In this document: positions 25,161 through 32,725 of the stretch, piece by piece
How positions within the stretch are numbered: position 1 is the stretch's first letter
Layout of the letters: each line of letters begins with the position of its first letter
NCBI GenBank assembly: GCA_938045545.1
Contig: CALIBN010000030.1
Span: 1-37,359 of the forward strand
Direction: 5' to 3'
DNA from: an uncultured archaeon
GTDB taxonomy: Archaea > Thermoproteota > EX4484-205 > JAAOZP01
DNA length: 37,359 nt
Translations under genes and position numbers: made by a program
The notes under the pieces: generated by a model
Seen by the model: the letters and a program-made list of their open reading frames with translations, nothing else
What the model was told of the DNA's origin: nothing
Database searches by the model: none

Positions 25161-25897
25161 CGCCTAGCCCTTCTACAGTCAACGCATGCTTCGAATCCGT
25201 GTTCCATAATGTTTGAAACCATTTCCCCGGGGTCTCCGCTGCAAACTATGCGTCCATCGAGAAGAACATGCGCCTCAGAAGCCTTGACGTGTTTAGCAAT
25301 ATAGCCTGTGTGCGTTATCAGTATTGCCGCCTTCCCGTTTAAAGAAAGGTAGCGGGATATTGCTGAACCTATAAGCGCAAGATTCTCCACGTCTACGCCG
25401 GAGTCAGGCTCGTCTAGAAGCAGGAGGCGAGGGTTTTGAATAAGGGTTAGCATCAGCTCAGCCCTCTTAGCCTCTCCACCGCTGAAGCCCACGTTGAAAT
25501 CCTTGTCTAGAAGACTCTCCATCCTCAGGAGCCTCGAATAATCTTCAAGAACCTTTTCAGCCTCGTCCACCGGAAGGCCTCTTTTCTCAAGGATTCTCAA
25601 CGCTAGGCTCCTGAGCCTGACGCCTTTCAGCCTCGGCGGAAACTGGAAGCCTAGGCCTAGGCCAAGCCTAACCCTCTCCTCCATCGTTAAGCCCGTTATC
25701 TCCCTTTCTTCGAAGAAAATGGATCCTGAAACCACTCTACAACGTTTATCCCCCACTATCGCGTGTAGCAACGTGGATTTTCCTGAGCCGTTGGGCCCCA
25801 TAAGGAGGGCTAATTCCCCACGGTTAACTTGAAGGTCCACCCCCTTAATCACGGTTTTGCCCCCGAGCTCCACGACTAGGCTTTTCAAATAAAGCAT
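25157..25897 (-). CDS. sufC: Fe-S assembly ATPase SufC
   Basis: 246-residue ABC-type ATPase. Walker A GPNGSGKST (34-42), Q-loop GFQFPPRLKGV, signature GFSGGEAKRAEL and Walker B LLLLDEPDSGVDVENL, with the SufC-specific SGVDVEN. The C-terminus ends in EACVDCRRARR with a CxxC pair, beyond the E. coli-type length; I believe related archaeal SufC proteins have similar endings but cannot check it. First gene of the suf operon. The ATG at 25897 follows a TATA-like tatataaatg immediately upstream. Confidence 0.95.
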   Translation of the reverse strand: MLYLKSLVVELGGKTVIKGVDLQVNRGELALLMGPNGSGKSTLLHAIVGDKRCRVVSGSIFFEEREITGLTMEERVRLGLGLGFQFPPRLKGVRLRSLALRILEKRGLPVDEAEKVLEDYSRLLRMESLLDKDFNVGFSGGEAKRAELMLTLIQNPRLLLLDEPDSGVDVENLALIGSAISRYLSLNGKAAILITHTGYIAKHVKASEAHVLLDGRIVCSGDPGEMVSNIMEHGFEACVDCRRARR

Positions 25898-26056
25898 TTA
25901 TATACACGCTTATTTCCCCGCCCCAGCCCGGTTTAAAAAGGTTTAGCCTCAGAGTAACTCTGAGAAGTCATTATTCTCCTGCAAACACCTTATCCTCATA
26001 GGCTGGAGGGATAAGACCACTGCTGGAAGAAAAACTTTATCTTGAGACGCTTGACG

Positions 26057-26065
26057 CTTTTAAAA
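26057..26065 (+). promoter_or_regulatory. TATA element before the hairpin RNA candidate
   Basis: CTTTTAAAA about 30-36 nt upstream of the 10-bp stem that begins at 26093; consistent with a transcript starting near 26086. Confidence 0.4.
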
Positions 26066-26085
26066 CAACTGATCAAGACGATGGA

Positions 26086-26160
26086 GGCGTTCAGAACCCT
26101 GGGCGAGATGCGCGACGGAAATGGGAAAACCCTAGTGCAATCCAGGGTTCTCCACACTGT
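26086..26160 (+). ncRNA. Structured small RNA candidate (H/ACA-like hairpin)
   Basis: A perfect 10-bp stem AGAACCCTGG (26093-26102) / CCAGGGTTCT (26142-26151) encloses a 39-nt interior. Inside, GATGCGC can pair with GTGCAATC with one bulged A, above a one-sided GCGA internal loop, and GGG-AAAA-CCC can close an apical hairpin. The triplet ACA lies at 26154-26156, two bases after the stem, where archaeal H/ACA guides carry their box. No reading frame crosses it. The TATA element at 26057-26065 fits. Guide function and target are not shown. Confidence 0.45.
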
Positions 26161-26167
26161 TTAAACC
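26160..26167 (+). promoter_or_regulatory. TATA element and ribosome-binding site of the DUF655 gene
   Basis: TGTTTAAAC at about 26158-26166 lies 25 nt before the ATG at 26188 (leaderless), and AAAGGAGG at 26171-26178 would serve as a Shine-Dalgarno site for any longer transcript. Both signals agree on the start codon. Confidence 0.5.
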
Positions 26168-26187
26168 CTGAAAGGAGGCTGGTTTAA

Positions 26188-26757
26188 ATGGGTTTTGCAA
26201 AAGGTAAAAGAGTTTTCGAAGAATACGGCTATGTTCTAGACTTCTTGGAGGAGGGCAGGGTTGTAAGCAGGGTCGGCAGGCCTGTGCACACGCCTTACGC
26301 GCAGCTTCTTGGCGATAACTATTTCACCCTGCTGGAGGTTTCTCTATTCCCTCATGTGAAGCTAGGCCTTAAGGAAAGGGTTTTCATAGGAAGGGGAGAC
26401 AGGCCTCAGGTTAAGAACGTGCTTGGACGAATAAGGTATAGTGAGCTGACTCCTCAAGCCAGGTACATGCTTCCGGAGGTTGCGGAACTCATAATCGTTA
26501 GAAACGAACCCAGATTCATAGATCTTTTAAACAATCTTCAATCCATCTCGCCGAAAATGCATGCGATAGAGCTTCTTCCAAGCATCGGCAAGATGAATGC
26601 TAAAAAGATTCTCGAGGAGAGAGCGAAGAAGCCTTTCGCGTCTTTCGAGGACTTTTCAAGCAGGACCGGAGTACAGGGGATTGCGAGACTCATGGCGCAG
26701 AGGGTTGTGGAGGAGCTTTCCACTGAGGTTAAATACCGCATATTCACAAGGGATTAA
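26188..26757 (+). CDS. DUF655 protein with helix-hairpin-helix domain
   Basis: 189-residue archaeal DUF655 protein. The N-terminal EEYGYVLDFLEEG and RVFIGRGDRPQVKNVLGRI form the conserved beta-rich part; the C-terminal IELLPSIGKMNAKKILEERAKKPF is a DNA/RNA-binding helix-hairpin-helix. In many archaea DUF655 is followed by the rRNA methyltransferase KsgA and a HemK-like methyltransferase; here KsgA is absent and the methyltransferase converges on it with a 14-nt overlap. Role unknown, probably in RNA processing. Confidence 0.88.
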   Translation: MGFAKGKRVFEEYGYVLDFLEEGRVVSRVGRPVHTPYAQLLGDNYFTLLEVSLFPHVKLGLKERVFIGRGDRPQVKNVLGRIRYSELTPQARYMLPEVAELIIVRNEPRFIDLLNNLQSISPKMHAIELLPSIGKMNAKKILEERAKKPFASFEDFSSRTGVQGIARLMAQRVVEELSTEVKYRIFTRD

Positions 26758-27298
26758 GCCTCTTGGATATTTTAAACAGGATGATCCTTTCAAAAAAGAA
26801 GCTCCTGCAGGAGGCTTCTTCAACAATGAGGCCTTTCTCCTTCAAGGTCTTCTTTAAGCCATCCAGGTCTGAAAGGCTTGACTGAACGAGGAACATTACG
26901 CCGGAGTCGGAAATTAGGGGAAGCACGTTTTCCAAGAGTCTTCTCGAGAAGGATGCGTCTTTCCCAGCAGCCCATGAGGAGTCTTCGCCGGGAGACTGTT
27001 CAACCGGGAGATAGGGAGGATTACTCACCACCACGTCGAATCCAACGCCATCCCTGAAAGCTTTAGCAAGATCCCCGTTTACGACGTGAACCACCCCCTT
27101 AAGCCTGTTACTCTTGAAATTTGCTAAAGTGTTTCTACAAGCCTTCATATCAATGTCCACCGCAACCACCTCAATGCTTCTGCGTGCCAAGGCTAGGGAA
27201 ACTATGCCGCTCCCGCAGCCTATTTCCAGAACCCTCTTGGCCTCAACCTTTTCGACGGCGTCGAGAACCATATAGGAATCCTCTGAAGGAGGATACAC
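26744..27298 (-). CDS. HemK/Mtq2-like release factor glutamine methyltransferase
   Basis: 184-residue class I methyltransferase. YPPSEDSYMVLDAV, the SAM loop LEIGCGSGIVSLALA, and the catalytic VVSNPPYLP are those of the PrmC/Mtq2 family; the short single-domain form methylates the GGQ glutamine of archaeal/eukaryal release factor 1, which is also encoded in this window (30484-31734). The GTG at 27298 is the first canonical start, but homologous-looking residues (IVVNGLRITVYPG) continue upstream in frame to a stop at about 27354, with only ATA or ATT as possible starts. Convergent overlap with DUF655. Confidence 0.85.
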   Translation of the reverse strand: MYPPSEDSYMVLDAVEKVEAKRVLEIGCGSGIVSLALARRSIEVVAVDIDMKACRNTLANFKSNRLKGVVHVVNGDLAKAFRDGVGFDVVVSNPPYLPVEQSPGEDSSWAAGKDASFSRRLLENVLPLISDSGVMFLVQSSLSDLDGLKKTLKEKGLIVEEASCRSFFFERIILFKISKRLNPL

Positions 27299-27333
27299 GC
27301 CGGGGTATACTGTAATCCTTAAGCCGTTGACAA

Positions 27334-28443
27334 CTATCTCGTACGTAGCTCAACCACATCCCTGTCTAAAAGCTTGAAAGAAGGGCCTACTCTCAACGGC
27401 CTAGACGTGAAGCCACCCCTCCACAACCTGGCATACTTCAGGTTTTCCGAAAGGTCCCTATGGATTTTGGAGGCAAGCTCCTGGACGGTGGTTTCCTCAT
27501 CCACAAGCAGCGGCCTGCTGGAGGGTAAGACGGTAGAGGGAGGCTTTAAATACACTCTGATAAGCCCTGAGGCTTTGAAAACCGTTTTTAAAAAATCATT
27601 CTTCAATAGCCTTTCTAAGCCGACTATAGATTCCTCCGTAACGCCTAGCTGGTCGGCGGGTAATCCGCCTTCATGGTTTTTCACCACTATTAGAAAGTTT
27701 TTCCTCTGCAAACCCTTTATCGAGCACTCAAGCGTGTAGAGAGATGTGAACTCAGAGAGGTGTATGATCCCGCTTTCCACACCTTTTTCCCTCATGAAAC
27801 TCTTAACCTCCTCTTCAGACAGGAATCGCGACCTGTTCAACACCGTTATCCCGCCTGTCCCCAAACTTTTGAAGACTGCTGTTGACTTTTTTGAAGCAAC
27901 ATAGACTCCGAATCTCCTGAGCATTTCCTTAACCAGGTTGAAGCTCTCGAAAAGATTCTCAACGCTCAAAAGTATCAGTATCAAATCTGATTTCAAGAGT
28001 ATTGTTTGAATAAGCGAGTATTTCTGGCTCTCCACCATGGATGGGGAAAGGGGTGCGAAGCTCAAGACGATGTCTTCGAAGCCAACGCTTAAAGGTTTAA
28101 GCCTACTCAGGGATTCTAGAATAAGCGTTTCATCAAAACTTTTAACACTAGTCAAAAACTCTTGGAGGAGCCTCTTATCCTTAGCCAGTATCGTTGTCAA
28201 CACTGTCGTCTCGCCTTTTTCGAACGCCACAGGCCTAGTGCTGCGCCTCTTTCTTTCAGCAGCAATCTCGTCTTGAAGCCGGGATATTTGGCGTTTAACC
28301 TGAGCCCTAAGCTTCTCAGTCCCCTTATGCTCAGGTATCATCGACAGGAATACCCTAAGGTTCTCAAGCTTCTCCTCCTTGCTCTTAGAGGCAACAACCT
28401 TCTTATATTGGGCTTCTGCTTGAGGCGGAAGATTAGTCACCAT
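27334..28443 (-). CDS. DRG-family protein with lost GTPase motifs (pseudo-GTPase)
   Basis: 369 residues aligned by eye with archaeal DRG/Rbg GTPases over the whole length. The N-terminal helical part (MVTNLPPQAEAQYKK, EHKGTEKLRAQVKRQI) and C-terminal TGS domain (IRVYLKPPST, ELASKIHRDLSENLKYARLW, RVGPSFKLLDRDVVEL) are well conserved. In between, the place of the P-loop reads VLTTILAKDKRLLQEF with no GxxxxGKS; the DxxG region reads SFAPLSPS; and the NKxD region reads VLNRSRF. The frame is intact. It therefore probably no longer hydrolyses GTP but may still bind ribosomes or its DFRP-like partner through TGS. ATG start, TATA-like element about 30 nt upstream. Confidence 0.85.
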   Translation of the reverse strand: MVTNLPPQAEAQYKKVVASKSKEEKLENLRVFLSMIPEHKGTEKLRAQVKRQISRLQDEIAAERKRRSTRPVAFEKGETTVLTTILAKDKRLLQEFLTSVKSFDETLILESLSRLKPLSVGFEDIVLSFAPLSPSMVESQKYSLIQTILLKSDLILILLSVENLFESFNLVKEMLRRFGVYVASKKSTAVFKSLGTGGITVLNRSRFLSEEEVKSFMREKGVESGIIHLSEFTSLYTLECSIKGLQRKNFLIVVKNHEGGLPADQLGVTEESIVGLERLLKNDFLKTVFKASGLIRVYLKPPSTVLPSSRPLLVDEETTVQELASKIHRDLSENLKYARLWRGGFTSRPLRVGPSFKLLDRDVVELRTR

Positions 28444-28556
28444 CCTCTATGGAGAGAATGGCGATTAAGGGCTTAAAAAACCTAGCCGCCAGCGAGCATC
28501 GCGGACAAGGGCCTTATTCCCATGGCTTAATCTAATCAGGCTATAAACAATACAGG

Positions 28557-28578
28557 GGATGAAGTGAAAAACTCATCC
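28557..28578. repeat. Small inverted repeat
   Basis: GGATGA-AGTGAAAAAC-TCATCC, a perfect 6-bp stem in the space between the DRG-like gene and the small membrane protein, 18 nt past the latter's stop. It could be an RNA 3'-end hairpin. Confidence 0.3.
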
Positions 28579-28595
28579 GAGGGTTAGGAGCTGGA

Positions 28596-28796
28596 CTACG
28601 TAGGGTGTTCGAGCGTTAAGGCAAACCATAACGTGAACAGGAGCATGTATACGAGGCTGAAAGCTATGGCTAGCAGCCAAGGGATCCTATCCCTAGGTTT
28701 GAACCGCTTGAGCAGGATTCCGAGAAAGTATGCTAACGAGAGGAGTAGCCAGCCGAGAGGAAAAATGGAGACGGGTGGCTTGAAAGGAAACTTCAA
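28596..28796 (-). CDS. Small two-helix membrane protein
   Basis: 66 residues with two strong hydrophobic segments (about 10-30 and 40-60) separated by the basic loop KRFKPRDR. The start is a TTG, with an in-frame stop three codons earlier. No family recognised. Coding is plausible because of the clean transmembrane pattern and the positive-inside loop, but the gene is short and alone. Confidence 0.4.
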   Translation of the reverse strand: MKFPFKPPVSIFPLGWLLLSLAYFLGILLKRFKPRDRIPWLLAIAFSLVYMLLFTLWFALTLEHPT

Positions 28797-29088
28797 AGTA
28801 TCCGGTCAATCACTCTCTGAATCATAATTCTATACGACAACTCGTTCCCCCTGAGCTGGGGGCAGCTCATGCATTCCGGCGCACACTATACTATTGTTCA
28901 CCCTCCTTACCACTCTCTGAAGAAAAAGGTGGAGGAGATATTTTTTAATTACGATATTAGAGCGTACTTAGTATCGATATTTTAATTTCTTGCTGTTAGC
29001 ATTATCGTCTTATATTTGGCTGGATAAGCGTATTTTGTTATAGTAAAAAATATTTTTAAATGGAGGTTGGTTATTTTTGACTAAAAAC
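28797..29088. other. AT-rich non-coding stretch
   Basis: No gene seen. It holds a perfect GAGCTG-GGGG-CAGCTC hairpin at 28853-28868, a strongly AT-rich tract from about 28940 with CGATATT occurring twice (a third copy lies at about 29120), and a TATA element (tatttttaaat, about 29050-29061) that would serve the exported-protein gene starting near 29089. Base composition differs clearly from the flanking genes. Confidence 0.4.
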
Positions 29089-29797
29089 ATGGAAAATGGG
29101 GGATGTGTGTTTAGGGGGCCGATATTAAGCGACATGGGCGAATAATTGAGCAGGCGGTTATAGTGGCATTGTTGATAGCGGTTCTATCGTTAGTCTGCGT
29201 CACGCTGACTACTGCCCAGGCGTTAGGTACTATGCAGGATACGCTTTTTACGGTGATGAGGGTGCTTCGCCACCCTATGGAGTATCCGCCAGAATTTATA
29301 CCATAAGCAAGAACGTGCCCACGGGTCATTTTTACGCTCAATGGCCTACTGTCGTGCTCAGTTATAGATATCTCTATTGGGTTCAGGTAGGCTACACCAA
29401 AGGTTGGAACACCAACTACCAGCTGACGTGGTACGCGGAGAAGAATGACCGGAACGGTTGGGAAATCCACTGGACTGGAACTCCGAACACCGGAGCCACG
29501 TACAATTATTGGATAGAGAGATATGAAAATAGCGGCGTCTGGGTTGGCGGCGTCCCTGGCTATTGGATGTGGAACTTTGGAACGCTTAACCCCAACATGG
29601 GGGTGGATTACCAAGCTTTCAGCGAAACCACGACTACTGAAATCAATACCGATGGAACGCGCTTCAGCGACCTGCGCATCCTTAGCTATAATGGAATCGA
29701 CTGGATCCCTTGGTGGAGGCATGTTCCCAGGGAGGATTCGCCTTACTGGCTCACACAAGTCTCCGATTGCGAGTTCTACGCTTGGGGTGGTGGCTGA
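29089..29797 (+). pseudogene. Frameshifted exported protein, aromatic-rich
   Basis: Read across three frames this gives one sensible protein: an N-terminal MENGGCVFRG, then a basic KRHGRIIEQ and a signal peptide VALLIAVLSLVCVTLTTAQA, then a Tyr/Trp-rich secreted domain (RYYAGYAFYGDEG, VVLSYRYLYWVQVGYTKGW, DWIPWWRHVPRED) of about 190 residues. Two one-base deletions explain the breaks: one in or near the G5 run at 29114-29118, one at about 29221 directly after the signal-peptide AQA. In the present sequence the second part can only start internally (GTG at 29315). No family recognised with confidence. The stop overlaps the next start (TGATG). Confidence 0.6.
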
Positions 29798-30439
29798 TGA
29801 CTCGGGTTGGAAATATGCTCCTCCTAATGCTTCTGGCATTAATGGGTACGGGCATAATCGTAGGAAACTGCATTATGCCTAAGCAACCCGTTGGAGGCCC
29901 TGCCATTGTCCCAGGTTTCACTAGGCCTGAAGATTTTTATGCTCATTCGCGTGGCCCTGCACCGTTTAGCAAATTGACTGGGATTGTCCCCTTGGACACT
30001 GGTCAGCCAGCTGGCCAAGAGAGGGTTTACGCTCTACCTGCCCACGAGAATGGTGAAGGGGATGGAGCTCACAGCCGTGTGGGCTAAGGTTGTTGATGGG
30101 CAGGTTAGCTTTCCCATAATAGTGCTCTATAGCAACACGGGAGACAAAGACATTGCGACGGCGGAAATCGGGATGGAAATAGCACCTATGCCCGAAATCC
30201 CCTTCAGCTTAGTCAACAGTTCAACCGACAGATTTGATAAAGTGGGCGGGTGTACGGCATTCGTCTCCAGTAGAGCACCAGTGGGTTACAGAGAATATTA
30301 TCTGAAGTATGGCACGGGGTACGCATATCTCGTGGATATCAAGATCGGCTCCTTGAACTATCTCTTCGGATTCGCGCCCGTCTTGACAGAGGAGGAAATC
30401 ATGGAGATCTGTGCAAGCATGAGGCCCGTGGCTCCATGA
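29797..30439 (+). pseudogene. Frameshifted lipoprotein-like protein
   Basis: ATG at 29797 overlaps the previous stop. The N-terminus MTRVGNMLLLMLLALMGTG followed by IIVGNC resembles a lipoprotein signal with a lipobox Cys. The frame breaks at the C4 run 29988-29991: with three C the protein continues from KLTGIVP into WTLVSQLAKRGFTLYLP and on to the stop at 30439, giving about 214 residues. The C-terminal part (YLVDIKIGSLNYLFGF, LTEEEIMEICASMRP) vaguely resembles DUF4367-like domains; this is only an impression. Probably an operon partner of the preceding exported protein. Confidence 0.55.
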
Positions 30440-30483
30440 GAACTGGAATACGCTCGGCTAGAAATATTCATCCTTGCACGCTG

Positions 30484-31734
30484 CTATTTGAGTATGCCTA
30501 CTACTCCTCCGAAGCCCTTGTAGAGCATCACCCCCTCCTCGGTGGCTGTCGATATTAATTCCAGCTGAACGTTTTTCTGAGAGGCTGTTTCAATGAAACG
30601 GTCTAGGAGGCTCTCCTTTTCCGCAACATTCAGGCTTGTTGAGCCGCATTTCGGACATGGTGTTGAGGATAGTTTCGCTGGAAGCGTGATCAGCTCTTGA
30701 AACGGGTGTTGCTCAACAGTCTCGTAGTCGCATCTGCCGCATTTAATCTTAACCATGAATATGTCAAGAGCCTCTGAGAAAAGTATGAGCCTCACCTTTC
30801 CACTTTGAACCGCGTTCTCAACCTCTTTAAGCCCGTAGACAACCTTGTCTGGTTCAGAGCTTACAAGCCTAAGGAAGCTGCCCACCAGGTTCCTCTCCTT
30901 GATCAAGTCGAGCTCCTGAAGCTTTTCAGAGGCTTTCCCCAGTATCTCCTTTATGCCTTGGTGACCCGTGTAGGAAGTGTCAACCACAGCCAGTATTTTT
31001 TTCCTAAGCTCGTAGTGTATAAAATCCTTCTCGAGAAACATTTCCTTAGTTGGTCCCGGCCCGCCTACTATCAACCCTTTTACGTCAGTATTTTGAAGGT
31101 AAACCTCGTTTAGACGCTCAGCCACACGCTTGTAGAAATCGTTTAGCTCCATCTCCCTCAGCCTTTCAAACCTTCTGGCCGACTGGCCTCCCTTACTCGT
31201 CTTACCTGGGACGCCGGAGGTCAGCTCGTCTTTCACGTCAATATTCCTGCCTGTTGCGAGCGCGATCGTCGCCTCAGAATTATCAATCGATAGGATTAGA
31301 TACTTATCCTTCTTCTCAAGCATTTCTTTAAGAGGCTCAACGTAAAACTTGTCGTCGCAGCCATAGTATGAGAGGGTTATTTTCTCAGGGGGCTCTATCA
31401 CGTGAATCTCAATATTCTCCGAACCAGGCGTCTCTCCTGGGATTGCCCCGCAGAATATGACGAGCCCGTTTTCAGGAGCCTCTTCGTAAAGCTTAAGCCT
31501 CTGCTGAACCTTCACTATAGCGTCCTGAACGTTTTTCCTGGTTGTTCTAGACTTAATGTTAGACGCCTTCCCATACTCCTCCCTGAGGTTCGTCATCACC
31601 TCGCTTATCCTTCTTCCCGGGGGTATGTAGAGGCTGATCAACTCCGTCCCGCGCCCCCTTTTTTCAGAGAGCTCTCTAAGAGTCCTTCTCGAAATATACT
31701 CCTTCACCGAGGTTGCGAGCGTTTTTTCACTCAA
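30484..31734 (-). CDS. prf1: Peptide chain release factor aRF1
   Basis: 416-residue class I release factor that reads all three stop codons and triggers peptide release. Codon-recognition motifs NIKS (59-62) and YGCDDKF (124-130) and the catalytic GGQ (182-184) are present; the C-terminal domain carries zinc-type cysteines (KCGRCDYE and CPKCGSTSL). Full length. The start is a TTG at 31734 with purines upstream. Divergent from pyrH. The GGQ glutamine is the expected target of the methyltransferase at 26744-27298. Confidence 0.97.
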   Translation of the reverse strand: MSEKTLATSVKEYISRRTLRELSEKRGRGTELISLYIPPGRRISEVMTNLREEYGKASNIKSRTTRKNVQDAIVKVQQRLKLYEEAPENGLVIFCGAIPGETPGSENIEIHVIEPPEKITLSYYGCDDKFYVEPLKEMLEKKDKYLILSIDNSEATIALATGRNIDVKDELTSGVPGKTSKGGQSARRFERLREMELNDFYKRVAERLNEVYLQNTDVKGLIVGGPGPTKEMFLEKDFIHYELRKKILAVVDTSYTGHQGIKEILGKASEKLQELDLIKERNLVGSFLRLVSSEPDKVVYGLKEVENAVQSGKVRLILFSEALDIFMVKIKCGRCDYETVEQHPFQELITLPAKLSSTPCPKCGSTSLNVAEKESLLDRFIETASQKNVQLELISTATEEGVMLYKGFGGVVGILK

Positions 31735-31769
31735 AATACGGTTCTCCGGAGAGACCCCGCCGACCCCCC

Positions 31770-31779
31770 ATATATTAAT
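31770..31779 (+). promoter_or_regulatory. TATA element of pyrH
   Basis: TATATTAATA centred about 34 nt before the pyrH ATG, leaving a leader of about 10 nt that contains AAGGGAG as ribosome-binding site. Confidence 0.5.
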
Positions 31780-31808
31780 ATTTCACTCCTCAAGGGGATA
31801 AGGGAGAA

Positions 31809-32498
31809 ATGAGGATCGTGCTGAAAATAGGGCATGCTCTTTTCAAGGGCCACTCGATAGAATTGGAGAAGATACGTGGGACAGCGGACGCGATACTGAG
31901 GCTGCACAACGCTGGTCACAGGGTGGTTGTCGTCGTCGGCGGCGGTGAGCCCAGCAGGACCTATATAAACGCGGCTAGAAGCCTCGGGGCGGACCACGCT
32001 ACCTGCGACGAGATCGGCATAATGGTCACCCGGATTAACGCTCTCCTGCTTTCCGTAGCCTTCGGAGAGGCCTCGAGCAGAAATATCATAGGCAGCTTTG
32101 AAGAGCTTGAGAGACAGCTGGACGCGACTAGTGATAAAATACTCGTCGGAGGAGGTTTCACGCCCGCCCAGTCGACAGACGCTGTCGCAGCACTAATAGC
32201 TGAGAGGCTGAAAGCCGATCTCCTGATAAAGACCACTGATGTCGACGGTGTTTACAACGCTGACCCTAAGAAAAACCCGGATGCGAAGCTGCTTAGAGAA
32301 GTAAGCATAAGAAGGCTCAGGAAAATACTGGGGCAGGAGTCGAAACCCGGAGAATACAAGCTTCTAGACCAGGTTTCCCTCTCGATACTTGAAAGATCAA
32401 GAATACCGGTTGTATTCGTAAACGGCTCCGACCCTGAAAACATCATTAGAGCAGCCTCCGGGGAGAAAGTAGGCACGAGAATAAGCTATTCCGAATAA
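31809..32498 (+). CDS. pyrH: Uridylate kinase (archaeal UMP kinase)
   Basis: 229-residue amino-acid-kinase-fold enzyme that makes UDP from UMP. MRIVLKIGHALFKG, the glycine-rich VVVVGGGEPSR, the nucleotide-binding LLIKTTDVDGVYNADPKK and the terminal IPVVFVNGSDPENI fit archaeal PyrH. I considered isopentenyl phosphate kinase, the missing last step of the anhydromevalonate route, but the DVDGVYNADP segment and length favour UMP kinase. Confidence 0.92.
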   Translation: MRIVLKIGHALFKGHSIELEKIRGTADAILRLHNAGHRVVVVVGGGEPSRTYINAARSLGADHATCDEIGIMVTRINALLLSVAFGEASSRNIIGSFEELERQLDATSDKILVGGGFTPAQSTDAVAALIAERLKADLLIKTTDVDGVYNADPKKNPDAKLLREVSIRRLRKILGQESKPGEYKLLDQVSLSILERSRIPVVFVNGSDPENIIRAASGEKVGTRISYSE

Positions 32499-32725
32499 CC
32501 CTGTTCTCAGAATCAACCACTTAAGACTTTGTGCTCGGCCGAATTTTCAGGAGCAACTCGTTTTTCTAACCTTAAGGCTTTACTGAACGACATGGATGAA
32601 GCTGAGAAGCTTAGAAAGTAATGAAATGGTGAACAGTAATGTCCCAACAGCGTTCGAGGTGGACTATAGTTTCGATTATATACTTATTAAAAATACTATG
32701 TCTTGACAATTTTACTTGTTGTAAC
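32499..32725. other. Intergenic stretch with short frames only
   Basis: A 30-codon frame from TTG 32532 or so ends in NLKALLNDMDEAEKLRK at about 32621; it could be a gene remnant. An AT-rich block from 32670 includes TTATATAC near 32677-32684, suitable as a promoter for the decayed gene that begins near 32726. Confidence 0.3.

Noticed and set aside
26093..26151. A tRNA gene closed by the 9-10-bp stem
   Set aside because: Only about 59 nt long, no T arm TTC motif and no anticodon arm; it is a different structured RNA or a simple hairpin.
29089..29160. Pyrrolysine or stop-codon recoding at the in-frame TAG near 29111 and at 33111
   Set aside because: Both TAGs lie in loci with additional frame breaks, which simple decay explains; no other sign of TAG recoding is seen.
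31809..32498. Isopentenyl phosphate kinase, which would complete the mevalonate variant
   Set aside because: The DVDGVYNADPKK segment, start MRIVLKIG and length fit archaeal UMP kinase better.
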